DNA from: Pectobacterium fontis
GTDB lineage: Bacteria > Pseudomonadota > Gammaproteobacteria > Enterobacterales > Enterobacteriaceae
Assembly (NCBI RefSeq): GCF_000803215.1
Contig: NZ_JSXC01000002.1
Span: 163,231 to 227,230, forward strand
Direction: 5' to 3'
DNA length: 64,000 nt
In this document: piece by piece, positions 47,376 to 55,056 of the stretch
How positions within the stretch are numbered: position 1 is the first letter of the stretch
Layout: each line of letters opens with the position of its first letter
Notes under the pieces: model-generated
What the model saw: the letters and a program-made list of their open reading frames with translations, nothing else
What the model was told of the DNA's origin: nothing
Database searches by the model: none
Translations under genes and position numbers: made by a program

Positions 47376-47663
47376 TTAGCTCTTATTTCTACGGCTATTC
47401 GCCCAGGGATCAATGACGTCATCATTTGATTTTATCGGTTCGGCATCATCCAAAGAATCAAGATACAGCGCTTCAACTTCAGCACGAGCCCAGGGCGTCC
47501 GACGTAAAAACGTTAAACTGGATTTCACACTTGGATCGTTTTTAAAACAATTGATGTTGATCAGTTTACCCAGTTCAACCCAGCCAAACCGGGCAACCAG
47601 CGCGTTAACTTGCATTTCTAGCGTTACACCATGCAAAGGGTCTTTAGAAATATGAGCAGCCAT
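47376..47663 (-). CDS. VF530-family (DUF2132) small DNA-binding protein
   Basis: A 95-residue protein with the full VF530 signature: KDPLHGVTLEMQVNALVARFGW, LINCFKNDPSVKSSLTFLRRTPWAR (read here as ININCFKNDPSVKSSLTF and LRRTPWARAEVE). The family is a small helical fold that binds DNA in structural studies of a Vibrio homologue; its cellular role is unknown. The C-terminal 25 residues are polar and probably disordered. Its stop lies 5 bp before the digH start, which suggests translational coupling. Confidence 0.85.
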   Translation of the reverse strand: MAAHISKDPLHGVTLEMQVNALVARFGWVELGKLININCFKNDPSVKSSLTFLRRTPWARAEVEALYLDSLDDAEPIKSNDDVIDPWANSRRNKS

Positions 47664-47924
47664 ATAGAAGTCCGATAATGTCAGGTTTTGTGTTCAGAAT
47701 TAGGCTTGTAGCAAGGGAAGGTTACAAGAAAGTAGGGTGGTCAGCAATGACATGCCGTTAATCTCAGCCGGGTGTCATGGGACTGACAAGAAGAACCACA
47801 TCATGAAACCCAGACTAACGCTTGACCCACATGGAATTGCACGGCTAAATGCTCCCATACCTTTCATTATTTATACTGATATCAGGCACAAGCCGCACAT
47901 GAAAACAGTCAGGGAGAAAAGAGC

Positions 47925-48674
47925 ATGATTATTTTTGTTACCGGTGCAACGGCTGGATTTGGTGAATCCATTACCCGTAAATTTATTAACGCAGGACACA
48001 AAGTGATCGCCACGGGTCGTCGTCAAGAACGTCTCGATGCGCTGAAGGCTGAGCTAGGCGATGCGCTGTATACGTTAAAGCTGGACGTACGCGATCGTCA
48101 TGCGATTGAGCAAGCCGTTGCCAGTTTGCCACCCGAATGGCAAGTCATTGATGTATTGGTCAACAACGCAGGGCTGGCGCTGGGTCTGGAGCCTGCACAT
48201 AAAGCGTCGGTAGAAGATTGGGAAAACATGATCGACACCAATAATAAAGGGTTGGTGTTTATGACGCGGGCGTTGCTGCCAGCCATGGTAGAACGCAATA
48301 TCGGCCATGTTATCAATATTGGTTCTACCGCAGGAAACTGGCCTTATGCAGGTGGTAACGTATATGGTGCCAGCAAAGCGTTCGTACAGCAGTTTAGTCT
48401 GGGATTGCGCGCCGACTTATCTGGAACGCAAATCCGTGTAACCAACATCGAACCGGGTCTGGTTGGGGGAACCGAGTTCTCTGCCGTGCGTTTCAAAGGC
48501 AACAGCGACAAGGTTAGCAAAACTTATAACAATACGACGCCATTAACCGCAGAGGATGTCTCTGAAGCCGTTTTCTGGGTTGCGACACTCCCAGCGCATG
48601 TCAACATCAATACACTGGAGATGATGCCAGTCAGCCAATCTTTTGCAGGTTTAAGCGTACACCGAGAAGGCTGA
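47925..48674 (+). CDS. ydfG: NADP-dependent 3-hydroxy acid/serine dehydrogenase YdfG (SDR family)
   Basis: A 249-residue classical short-chain dehydrogenase. The cofactor motif TGATAGFGESI (about 6-16) is followed by TGRRQERL (NADP preference from the arginines), the NNAG motif (about 81-84) and the catalytic set with Ser in NIGSTAG and YGASK (Tyr about 147, Lys 151). It aligns along its length with E. coli YdfG, which oxidises serine, allo-threonine and 3-hydroxypropionate or reduces malonic semialdehyde. It is the last conserved chromosomal gene before the defence island. Confidence 0.93.
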   Translation: MIIFVTGATAGFGESITRKFINAGHKVIATGRRQERLDALKAELGDALYTLKLDVRDRHAIEQAVASLPPEWQVIDVLVNNAGLALGLEPAHKASVEDWENMIDTNNKGLVFMTRALLPAMVERNIGHVINIGSTAGNWPYAGGNVYGASKAFVQQFSLGLRADLSGTQIRVTNIEPGLVGGTEFSAVRFKGNSDKVSKTYNNTTPLTAEDVSEAVFWVATLPAHVNINTLEMMPVSQSFAGLSVHREG

Positions 48675-48742
48675 TGATGGCCGACAACGCAAAGCATCCC
48701 AACAACCTCAATTATTTATAACAGCCAATCTTCTTCATACTT

Positions 48743-48765
48743 AAAGCCCTGACACAGGGCTTTTT
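48743..48765 (+). terminator. Terminator downstream of ydfG
   Basis: Stem AAAGCCCT (48743-48750) / AGGGCTTT (48756-48763) followed by TTT, about 70 bp after the ydfG stop. Confidence 0.8.
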
Positions 48766-49005
48766 ATCAACAATGATCAATGATGAGTGAGCAATAAGGG
48801 AGGCAGGGCAAGGACCAACAGCTCATTGATATGTAGCAAAGCTACGGATACAGATGAAGTTGTTAACCATCAAACACCATTTAACTTATGTTGTGTGAGA
48901 ATCTAGTTCATAAAATAAAAACGCCATACACCTATGATTTAAATGAGTTTTTTAATATAAAGCTCAACTCATTTCCAGATAACTTCATGAACTAACAAAG
49001 AATGT
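48766..49005. other. AT-rich intergenic DNA at the left edge of the island
   Basis: About 240 bp with no supportable gene between the ydfG terminator and the IS3 remnant. The chromosome/island junction should lie here or in the remnant. Confidence 0.35.
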
Positions 49006-49032
49006 GCTTCGTCGCAATGCACCAGCCAGCGG

Positions 49033-49145
49033 TATTTAGTTATATTGAGTGCGATTACAATCGCTGGCGTCGCCACAGTGCCTGTGGTGGTCTCAGCCCG
49101 GAACAATTTGAAAACCAGAACCCGCTAGGGCTGTGTCCACATTAG
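49033..49145 (+). pseudogene. IS3-family transposase OrfB, C-terminal fragment
   Basis: The frame reads [19 protein letters not shown], then [13 protein letters not shown] and a stop. This is the YIExxYNxxRRHSxxGxLSPxxFE ending of IS3-family integrase-type transposases. No catalytic core precedes it. Marks transposition at the left border of the TIR/SLOG cassette. Confidence 0.75.
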
Positions 49146-49370
49146 GTGGATAGGATCAGTTTGTGATGTTTGGCGATTGATCCGATCGCTCAACTCGAAC
49201 TGAGTTCCTTTCTGGTGATTAAAAAAATGATGTAGAACAAGAGAAAGTTTCAATATATTGAACAAAATAGATATAAATCTTATTGACATGAAGATAGATA
49301 ATTCAGTTGATTGTTAAACGAAAACCAAATAAGTTATATGGACATATTATGATGTCTAAAGGATTGGCGT
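49146..49370. promoter_or_regulatory. Leader/promoter region of the plus-strand TIR cassette
   Basis: About 225 bp of AT-rich DNA between the transposase fragment and the first TIR gene. It should contain the promoter of the four-gene cassette. AAAGGA lies before the first ATG. No operator is recognised. Confidence 0.45.
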
Positions 49371-49958
49371 ATGGCTAAGAAAGTCTTTTTTAGTTTTCAT
49401 TATCAAGATGTAATCGATTTCAGAGCTAACGTGGTCAGGAACCATTGGGTTTCTAAACCTGACCGTGCGGCAGCGGGATACTTCGATAAAAGCATCTGGG
49501 AAGAGGCTAAGAAAAATGGTGATATCGCGCTAAAAAGAATGATTAATAGTGCACTAGAAAATACAAGCAATACGGTAGTTCTTGCTGGCAGCAAAACATA
49601 TGAACGTCCATGGGTGCGTTATGAGATTTTAAAAAGTTTCTTACGTGGAAACCATATATTATCCGTTAATATTAACAACTATAAAGATAAAAATAGGATA
49701 GTGAAACCTAAAGGACCAAATCCACTGGATTATGTTGCTGCATCATTATCTTCTGACGGAAAATCAGTGACATTGATGGAATATCAAAATGGTAGTTGGG
49801 TCAACTACAATGAGATTGATAGTAAATCAACACACCCACGCCCATCAGGCCTACCAAGCGGAAGACAAGGTACATCAGTAAAACTGAGTCAACTATTTCC
49901 AGAATATGACTGGATTAAAAATGATGGGTACAATAATTTTTCAGCCTGGCTAAAATAG
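49371..49958 (+). CDS. ThsB-like TIR-domain protein (MTH538/DUF1863 type)
   Basis: A 195-residue protein very similar in pattern to Thoeris ThsB: it starts AKKVFFSFHYQDVIDFRANV, continues VVRNHWVSKPD, has NTVVLAGSKTYERPWVRYEI with the putative catalytic Glu85 of the W-x-x-x-E motif, then LSVNINNYKDK and KGPNPLDYVA, and ends DWIKNDGYNNFSAWLK. ThsB proteins sense phage infection and make a cyclic ADP-ribose-type signal from NAD. The first gene of a plus-strand cassette with a TIR fusion, a SLOG protein and another ThsB-like protein. Base composition is AT-rich relative to the chromosome. AAAGGATTGGCGT precedes the ATG. Confidence 0.88.
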   Translation: MAKKVFFSFHYQDVIDFRANVVRNHWVSKPDRAAAGYFDKSIWEEAKKNGDIALKRMINSALENTSNTVVLAGSKTYERPWVRYEILKSFLRGNHILSVNINNYKDKNRIVKPKGPNPLDYVAASLSSDGKSVTLMEYQNGSWVNYNEIDSKSTHPRPSGLPSGRQGTSVKLSQLFPEYDWIKNDGYNNFSAWLK

Positions 49959-50044
49959 CAAATAACGTAGAAATTTAACACGTGCAGCAAAATGAAAAAT
50001 GACCAATATTTATTATAATTAATACTGTTATAGGTGACATATCG

Positions 50045-51265
50045 ATGATTGTGGTTATGCATAATAATGAATATTCTGAGATGGCTCTGCATATTAAGGA
50101 AGGCCTTGAATCTGTATTTGGTGTACACACTCCAATTCAAAAAAGAAATAACAACTCATCTGATGAGTGGTCAAATGAAAGAGAATGGAATGATGTACTG
50201 ATTGTACTATTTGGAAAAGATTCTCTAACACAGTCTGCAATTGATTTTATTGAAGAACATCAAGCAGCTCACTTGCATGGGGCATTAGTTATTCCTGTAG
50301 CAATTGATCCAACTTGTCCCATACCTCCTAAACCACTGGATAAATACAAAGCATTGCAATATGACGTAAATACATGTGAGGCTAAAGGAGCTCTTACCAG
50401 GCGTATAGGCGCAGTACTAGGGCTTAAACTTCAAGGCCGTGATACGAGAATTTTTATCTCATACCGTGTAACAGATGGAGAATATTTATCCAAACAATTG
50501 TACTTACATCTGAAAGAGTTAGGTTATGATCCTTGGCTTGATAAAGCAGAGGAACAAGATGGTGATGCTGGGATCTTAGCAGGCGAAATTGTACAGGATA
50601 AAATAGCAGCTAAACTTGTAAATGCAAGTCTAGTGCTTCTCATTGATACGCCAGATTCCTACCATTCTAAATGGATACGTGAAGAAATTAATTTAGCAAA
50701 TGGGATGCTAGTCCCAATACTCCCTGTAGTGTTCCTGGGTGCCGAAGAGAGTAGAGTAAAACCTAGAATAAAATCTCTAGAATATCTTCAGCGGTGGGTC
50801 AGTTTTGAGTTTGATGGTGAGTGCAAAAGTAAAGAGCTAACCACCACTCAATTAAACAGAATCACACATGAGATTGAGACTTATTTAAGCGATATTTTCA
50901 TTCGGAGATGTCGCGTACCATACATCGTAGAACGGAAATTTGAAAAAGCAGGATATGATTGGAATCTTATAGATAAGCCGCATGCTATGTATAAATCCAT
51001 TAAGAAATACAGTAGCAGAGTTCGTATGACTGTTCATAGTCATTGCTCTGCATTTTCTGAGATTTATTCGCCAGCCTTTGTCCAGGTAGGTAAATTTCTT
51101 GCAACTCAGCAGCAAGCAAATCATTCTCTTTACATCTATGATGGAAATCTTTTACCAGATGATGAACTTGAACCATACTTAGATAAAGGAATGACTGTTA
51201 TACATCATCAAGAGATTTCAGCTCACTTATCATCGAACTTTACAGGATTTAATGAGAATGAGTGA
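50045..51265 (+). CDS. TIR-domain protein with an additional degenerate TIR-like N-terminus
   Basis: A 406-residue protein of three parts. Residues 1-125 have a TIR/SEFIR-like pattern (MIVVMHNNEYSEMAL, NDVLIVLFGKDSL, LVIPVAIDPT) without the catalytic glutamate motif. Residues 133-270 are a canonical TIR domain: RIFISYRVTDGEYLSKQL, LKELGYDPWLDKAE, LVNASLVLLIDTPDS, and SKWIREEI with Glu214 in W-x-x-x-E. Residues 290-406 are unassigned. The active-looking TIR should hydrolyse or cyclise NAD. It lies 86 bp after the ThsB-like gene and overlaps the SLOG gene by 14 bp, so the two are translationally coupled. AGGTGACATATCG precedes the ATG. Confidence 0.82.
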   Translation: MIVVMHNNEYSEMALHIKEGLESVFGVHTPIQKRNNNSSDEWSNEREWNDVLIVLFGKDSLTQSAIDFIEEHQAAHLHGALVIPVAIDPTCPIPPKPLDKYKALQYDVNTCEAKGALTRRIGAVLGLKLQGRDTRIFISYRVTDGEYLSKQLYLHLKELGYDPWLDKAEEQDGDAGILAGEIVQDKIAAKLVNASLVLLIDTPDSYHSKWIREEINLANGMLVPILPVVFLGAEESRVKPRIKSLEYLQRWVSFEFDGECKSKELTTTQLNRITHEIETYLSDIFIRRCRVPYIVERKFEKAGYDWNLIDKPHAMYKSIKKYSSRVRMTVHSHCSAFSEIYSPAFVQVGKFLATQQQANHSLYIYDGNLLPDDELEPYLDKGMTVIHHQEISAHLSSNFTGFNENE

Positions 51266-52076
51266 TTCAAAACAGAAAAGTGCAAGAATCAATGTATCAT
51301 TAGCAGGTTTAGAAGTGGGCCTTTCTGGAGCGATACCAGAGCGTAAGGACTGGACCGAACCAGCAATGGATCGCGGAATCCTCGAATTTGTGGCACTTTT
51401 TAGTGGTCTGGTATTTAAGTATGGCGGAAGAATCGTACATGGTTGCCATCCTAGCCTTACTCCTGTCATTTTGCATCAAGCTAGGTTACACGCAAAAAAA
51501 ACTGACAAACCTCCGGTCACGTTAGTGATGTCAGATTTATGGATTTCTGAATATCGATATGATGAAATACAATCAATGCTTGAGGTATCCGAGCTTATCG
51601 TCACAAAAAGACAAGGGAGCGGAACTGCTGCTGATGTGGCAACTAGGAATAATAGTCTGACTTCAATGCGCAAGGTGCTAATAGCAGCTCAAAACATGAT
51701 GATTGCGGTAGGCGGAAAAAAACATGACGCAGATGGCATTAATCCTGGAATTGCAGAAGAAATGAATTTAGCACACAACTATCGTATTCCAAGGTATTTG
51801 ATAGGGGGACTTGGTGGATACTCACAGGAGTTGGCCAAATCATTAGCCATTGAATCATTACACAATGACCTTTCACGTGATGATAATATCGAATTATTCA
51901 ACACGAATGATGTATCTTCTTGCGTCAATTTGATATTTGAAAATTTATGTCAAAGGTGCTGGAAATTTGATTCTATTAATTTACCTTCAAATAATCTCCA
52001 GTCAGTTCACGAACTTATCAAGGAAAAGCTCATTAGAGATAAGAAACCCAACAGTTCACCTCATCTGCGGTTCTAA
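51252..52076 (+). CDS. Stand-alone SLOG-fold (nucleotide-ligand sensor) protein
   Basis: A 274-residue protein whose N-terminal half has SLOG/LOG-like Rossmann features. Glycine-rich first strand-loop: SLAGLEVGLSGAIP (residues 16-29). Second: FKYGGRIVHGCHPSLTP (55-71). A later segment is RIPRYLIGGLGG. SLOG domains bind nucleotide-derived ligands; in Thoeris ThsA the SLOG domain senses the TIR product. Here no SIR2, macro, nuclease or membrane domain is fused to it, and the C-terminal third is unassigned. Translational overlap with the TIR gene (14 bp) indicates a shared system. The alternative start is Met3 (51258). Confidence 0.78.
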   Translation: MRMSDSKQKSARINVSLAGLEVGLSGAIPERKDWTEPAMDRGILEFVALFSGLVFKYGGRIVHGCHPSLTPVILHQARLHAKKTDKPPVTLVMSDLWISEYRYDEIQSMLEVSELIVTKRQGSGTAADVATRNNSLTSMRKVLIAAQNMMIAVGGKKHDADGINPGIAEEMNLAHNYRIPRYLIGGLGGYSQELAKSLAIESLHNDLSRDDNIELFNTNDVSSCVNLIFENLCQRCWKFDSINLPSNNLQSVHELIKEKLIRDKKPNSSPHLRF

Positions 52077-52333
52077 TTTAAAAACAACAGGTAACCCAAT
52101 TGAAATTGGAGACCGTATGATCTCCAGTTAATTAGTTACGCTTCAAAATAATCACAAATCGAATAATAAAATTTTTATTACGCTGTATTTCTGTTAGATT
52201 AAGAAATTCAAACTACGACACAAATTCAATCATGATAAAATTTATTGGTATTGGTGTTGGTTTTTTTATCTATATACAGATTCACAGTTTATATTAAAAA
52301 TACGAACTAACGTGACAATAAAAGGACAGCAAA

Positions 52334-52831
52334 ATGACTAGGAAATGCTTTTATAGTTTTCACTATACTCCAGATAACTGGCGAGTATCTCAGGTAAGAA
52401 ATATTGGTAGTTTGGAAGATAACAAACCCGCTACTGATAATGAATGGGAGGAAGTTGAGGGCGGAGGAGAAAAAGCAATTCAAGATTGGATACAGGGTCA
52501 ACTAAAAGGAAGAAGTTGTGCTGTCATATTAGCAGGCGAGAATACTGCTGGAAGAAAATGGATCAATTACGAAATATCTGAAGCGTGGAATAAGGGGATG
52601 GGAGTACTCGTAGTATACATAAACAATCTAAAGAACGCAGATGAAGATCAATCCTTAAAAGGAAACAATCCTTTAGATTATGTAACTATCCCAGGAGGCG
52701 ACGCAAAGCTTTCCACTGTAGCAAAAGATTATGACCCTCCATATCTTACTAGCAAATATGTTTATGATTACATCGCTAAAAATCTTGAAGACTGGGTTGA
52801 AGATGCAATAGAAATCAGGAAAAATTACTAG
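52334..52831 (+). CDS. Second ThsB-like TIR-domain protein of the plus-strand cassette
   Basis: A 165-residue MTH538-type TIR protein: RKCFYSFHYTPDNWRVSQV, RNIGSLEDN, SCAVILAGENTAGRKWINYEI with putative catalytic Glu80, VLVVYINNLKN and GNNPLDYVTI. It resembles the minus-strand ThsB-like protein at 55057-55560 more than the first gene of this cassette (shared VRNIG and C-terminal IEIRKNY / IQIRKDY), so it may descend from a Thoeris-type duplication. A 257-bp AT-rich gap separates it from the SLOG gene, so it may have its own promoter. AAAGGACAGCAAA precedes the ATG, and a strong terminator follows. Confidence 0.88.
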   Translation: MTRKCFYSFHYTPDNWRVSQVRNIGSLEDNKPATDNEWEEVEGGGEKAIQDWIQGQLKGRSCAVILAGENTAGRKWINYEISEAWNKGMGVLVVYINNLKNADEDQSLKGNNPLDYVTIPGGDAKLSTVAKDYDPPYLTSKYVYDYIAKNLEDWVEDAIEIRKNY

Positions 52832-52835
52832 AAAT

Positions 52836-52869
52836 ATTATCCGGGGGTTTTTAGAAATCCCCGGATAAT
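52836..52869 (+). terminator. Terminator of the plus-strand TIR cassette
   Basis: An 11-bp stem ATTATCCGGGG (52836-52846) / CCCCGGATAAT (52859-52869), five bases after the last stop. Confidence 0.7.
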
Positions 52870-52874
52870 CTATT

Positions 52875-52953
52875 AAACCTGCACACAACAGATGAGCCGG
52901 TAATTGAGGCACTGACCGATATTGATGAACGCTATCCGCGATACAGATTCATC
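52875..52953 (+). pseudogene. IS3-family transposase OrfB, internal fragment
   Basis: The plus frame reads LHTTDEPVIEALTDIDERYPRY, shown here in parts: TTDEPVIEAL and TDIDERYPRYRFI. This is the segment just after the helix-turn-helix region in IS3-family OrfB proteins (DxxVIxxLxxIxxRYPRYGF). It ends exactly at the stop codon of the convergent TIR gene, so the junction truncated the element. Confidence 0.65.
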
Positions 52954-53505
52954 CTAGTATCCAGACAACCAAGATCTAAGGGTGACGGCAGTATTGGCTT
53001 TGTGATCCAGCACCATCCAAAGGTTATTTGGATGCCCCTCCAGTTTCCCCCAAACAATTCGTCTGTATAAGCCCAAGTATTCCCAGGATGTCCAGGAATC
53101 TTGCCCCTCAGTATCGGATGCCGGAAAAATTGCTATTTTCCCGAGACCTTTGGCACCGTCAGCAATACCGAGTTCCCAAGGAACCCAACGGCTGTCCTTG
53201 CTGTTGCTACTCGTCAAAAGAACAAAACGTTTCGTCTGAATGATTCTTTGCTTCAATAGTGCCGCAGTTTCGTCAGTGGTATAGGGTGGCATCTCCGGAT
53301 CTATTTCATCGACATAGACTATACCTCCATGGTTTTGAATAACTTGCATAGCTCCGATAACCAAATCTTTGTCTTTGCTGGAGTGGGAAAGAAAAGCACT
53401 GGCTGACTGGCTTATTGATGCCGTTATTAATGATTTTTGCAAATCTGCCGGAGCTAGGTTTGCTGAAAAGCTTCGCAGTTCTGAAGTGGTGACGTTACGG
53501 GCCAT
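52954..53505 (-). CDS. thsB: TIR-domain protein of the Thoeris locus (third gene)
   Basis: A 183-residue protein. After about 35 helical residues comes a canonical TIR domain: ASAFLSHSSKDKDLVIGAM, GGIVYVDEIDPEMPP, TKRFVLLTSSNSKDSRWVPWEL with putative catalytic Glu111 in W-x-x-x-E. It differs in type from the MTH538-like ThsB encoded at the other end of the same operon. Thoeris loci often carry several divergent TIR proteins, thought to detect different phage signals while feeding one ThsA. It starts 27 bp after the thsA stop. Composition is near the chromosomal average, unlike the facing AT-rich cassette. Confidence 0.82.
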   Translation of the reverse strand: MARNVTTSELRSFSANLAPADLQKSLITASISQSASAFLSHSSKDKDLVIGAMQVIQNHGGIVYVDEIDPEMPPYTTDETAALLKQRIIQTKRFVLLTSSNSKDSRWVPWELGIADGAKGLGKIAIFPASDTEGQDSWTSWEYLGLYRRIVWGKLEGHPNNLWMVLDHKANTAVTLRSWLSGY

Positions 53506-53532
53506 AAATTTATAGTCTCAACACCATACGAG

Positions 53533-54996
53533 TCAGGATATCTTTGCTATTCTATCAATAAGTTCAAAGAGCACAGTAACTAGTCGGTCGCGGCTTTTTT
53601 GGTCAAGAAGTAGCGACGGATCAGCAAGCGCTCTCAGTTCCTTATCAGAGGGGCGTTGTGCCATGGCTCCTTCGGTGGACAGGGGAGAGCCAATCAGTTG
53701 CTCGCAAATGTCTTTAGCTGCCCCGCCAGTTGCTGCGATGGGGATTAAGAAGGCACCACTTACTTTTGCACATTCGAACTCTTGCAACACGCCGTCGGCT
53801 GAAATTAGTGCTCCGTCCAGTAGTTTTACGCCCCCCACAAAAATCACTATCCCTGCTTGCCTAGCCAGCTCGTTCCTCAGGGCCTTCCACTCGCGCTCAT
53901 TCGGCACGCTACCTTGCAGAGGCTGGGGGAATGGGCGTGCAACAAGGCGGCGGTCCAGATCCCACCCTCCGCCATTACGTAGGGCCGCCAGAAATCCTGA
54001 TATAGACGCAGAGCCGATCAATACGCCTGCCCCAGTCACCAAATCTCGATTCGATTCGCCAATCTGGCGGCCTATACTTTCGGCAAAGGCGTGAATGTTG
54101 GAGGCCTCCGCGCCACCATGCTCAATCGGCCAACTCCCACTCACCCAAACACGCTTGGCAGCGACGCGACGCTCTACTTTTCGTAGCAACTCAGGGACTT
54201 CGTCATAATTGTCAATTTCAACGACAAGAAGCCCGTAGCGTTTCAGATCTTTTGCCCACAAGTCATGTTGGGTTGAACGCGCGTTGTATTCATCATCGGA
54301 TGAAAAATCAGCACGTTGTGGTGGGCGTACGATGGCGAAATGCTCGGGGGGAGCATCTTTGAAGCTTTCCCGGATTAGTGATAGCACATGTCTAATATTA
54401 GGGTCAGTGAAACTGATTCCTACGAAAAGCATTGACATACTTGTCAGATGAGCCTGGAAAAGAGGTAGATAGGCTCCCCTTTTCGACCTGAATAATTCAT
54501 AGTCGTCGGTGGATATCACGATATCGTCTAGCCTATCAACCGAGCCATGCATCTTATAAAGTCGTGTGGCGCCCGGCGTTGCTTTAAGCGCCAGGTTGTC
54601 TACACCGGAGATTGGCTCAAGAGGCCGATTGATGGCTTGGAAGGCTCGCTCAATCAACCGATCATAGTTAGTTGTCCAGATATGCCGGATAGGCAACCGG
54701 GCAATCACTTCCACCGTGTCTGGTATCGGTCTGTCGGGACTAATTTCTTTCTTGATAACTTCGCGGACGCGTGTTGCCCCTCCGGTTGCCTGAATGCTCC
54801 ACTGTGCCAATGCTGCAAGATCATGTACGTTTTTGGAGCTGATCCCCAGTTCTTCGCCAATTTCTCCCAATAGCTCAAACCAGGATGGATAACCTGCAGC
54901 CATTGAAACGCCTGCTCCAATAAAAATGGCGCCCGTACCGTCATTCAACGCATTCGGATATTCTTTTAAGAAGCGATTCATGGCCGCTTTGGTCAT
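53533..54996 (-). CDS. thsA: ThsA: SIR2 NADase fused to a SLOG sensor (Thoeris effector)
   Basis: A 487-residue two-domain effector. SIR2 domain (about 1-275): AIFIGAGVSMAAGYPSW (23-39), catalytic Asn110 in HIWTTNYDRLIERAF, His150 in RLYKMHGSVD, and LFVGISFTDPN (190-200). SLOG domain (about 282-487): VWVSGSWPIEHGG, the glycine-rich TGAGVLIGSASISG (321-334), RLVARPFPQ (350-358) and FVGGVKLLDGALISADG. In Thoeris the SLOG domain binds the cyclic ADP-ribose isomer made by ThsB and switches on SIR2-mediated NAD destruction, killing the infected cell. All key residues are present. It is the middle gene of a thsB-thsA-TIR operon, 60 bp after the first gene. Confidence 0.92.
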   Translation of the reverse strand: MTKAAMNRFLKEYPNALNDGTGAIFIGAGVSMAAGYPSWFELLGEIGEELGISSKNVHDLAALAQWSIQATGGATRVREVIKKEISPDRPIPDTVEVIARLPIRHIWTTNYDRLIERAFQAINRPLEPISGVDNLALKATPGATRLYKMHGSVDRLDDIVISTDDYELFRSKRGAYLPLFQAHLTSMSMLFVGISFTDPNIRHVLSLIRESFKDAPPEHFAIVRPPQRADFSSDDEYNARSTQHDLWAKDLKRYGLLVVEIDNYDEVPELLRKVERRVAAKRVWVSGSWPIEHGGAEASNIHAFAESIGRQIGESNRDLVTGAGVLIGSASISGFLAALRNGGGWDLDRRLVARPFPQPLQGSVPNEREWKALRNELARQAGIVIFVGGVKLLDGALISADGVLQEFECAKVSGAFLIPIAATGGAAKDICEQLIGSPLSTEGAMAQRPSDKELRALADPSLLLDQKSRDRLVTVLFELIDRIAKIS

Positions 54997-55056
54997 ACTA
55001 GTATTCCTTGATGTATGAGGGTTTGTTTTTTAACTCTGCCAATCGAAACTTAAAAT

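Noticed and set aside
47737..47928. 63-codon frame upstream of ydfG
   Set aside because: Overlaps the ydfG start, lacks a family signature and looks like the ydfG leader.
48675..49145. tRNA gene as island attachment site near the left border
   Set aside because: I looked for a cloverleaf with a TTCRA-type arm and CCA end between ydfG and the cassette and saw none, so no tRNA attachment site is claimed.
53663..54094. 143-codon plus-strand frame inside thsA
   Set aside because: Antisense shadow of the SLOG-coding region; proline/serine-rich without domain features.
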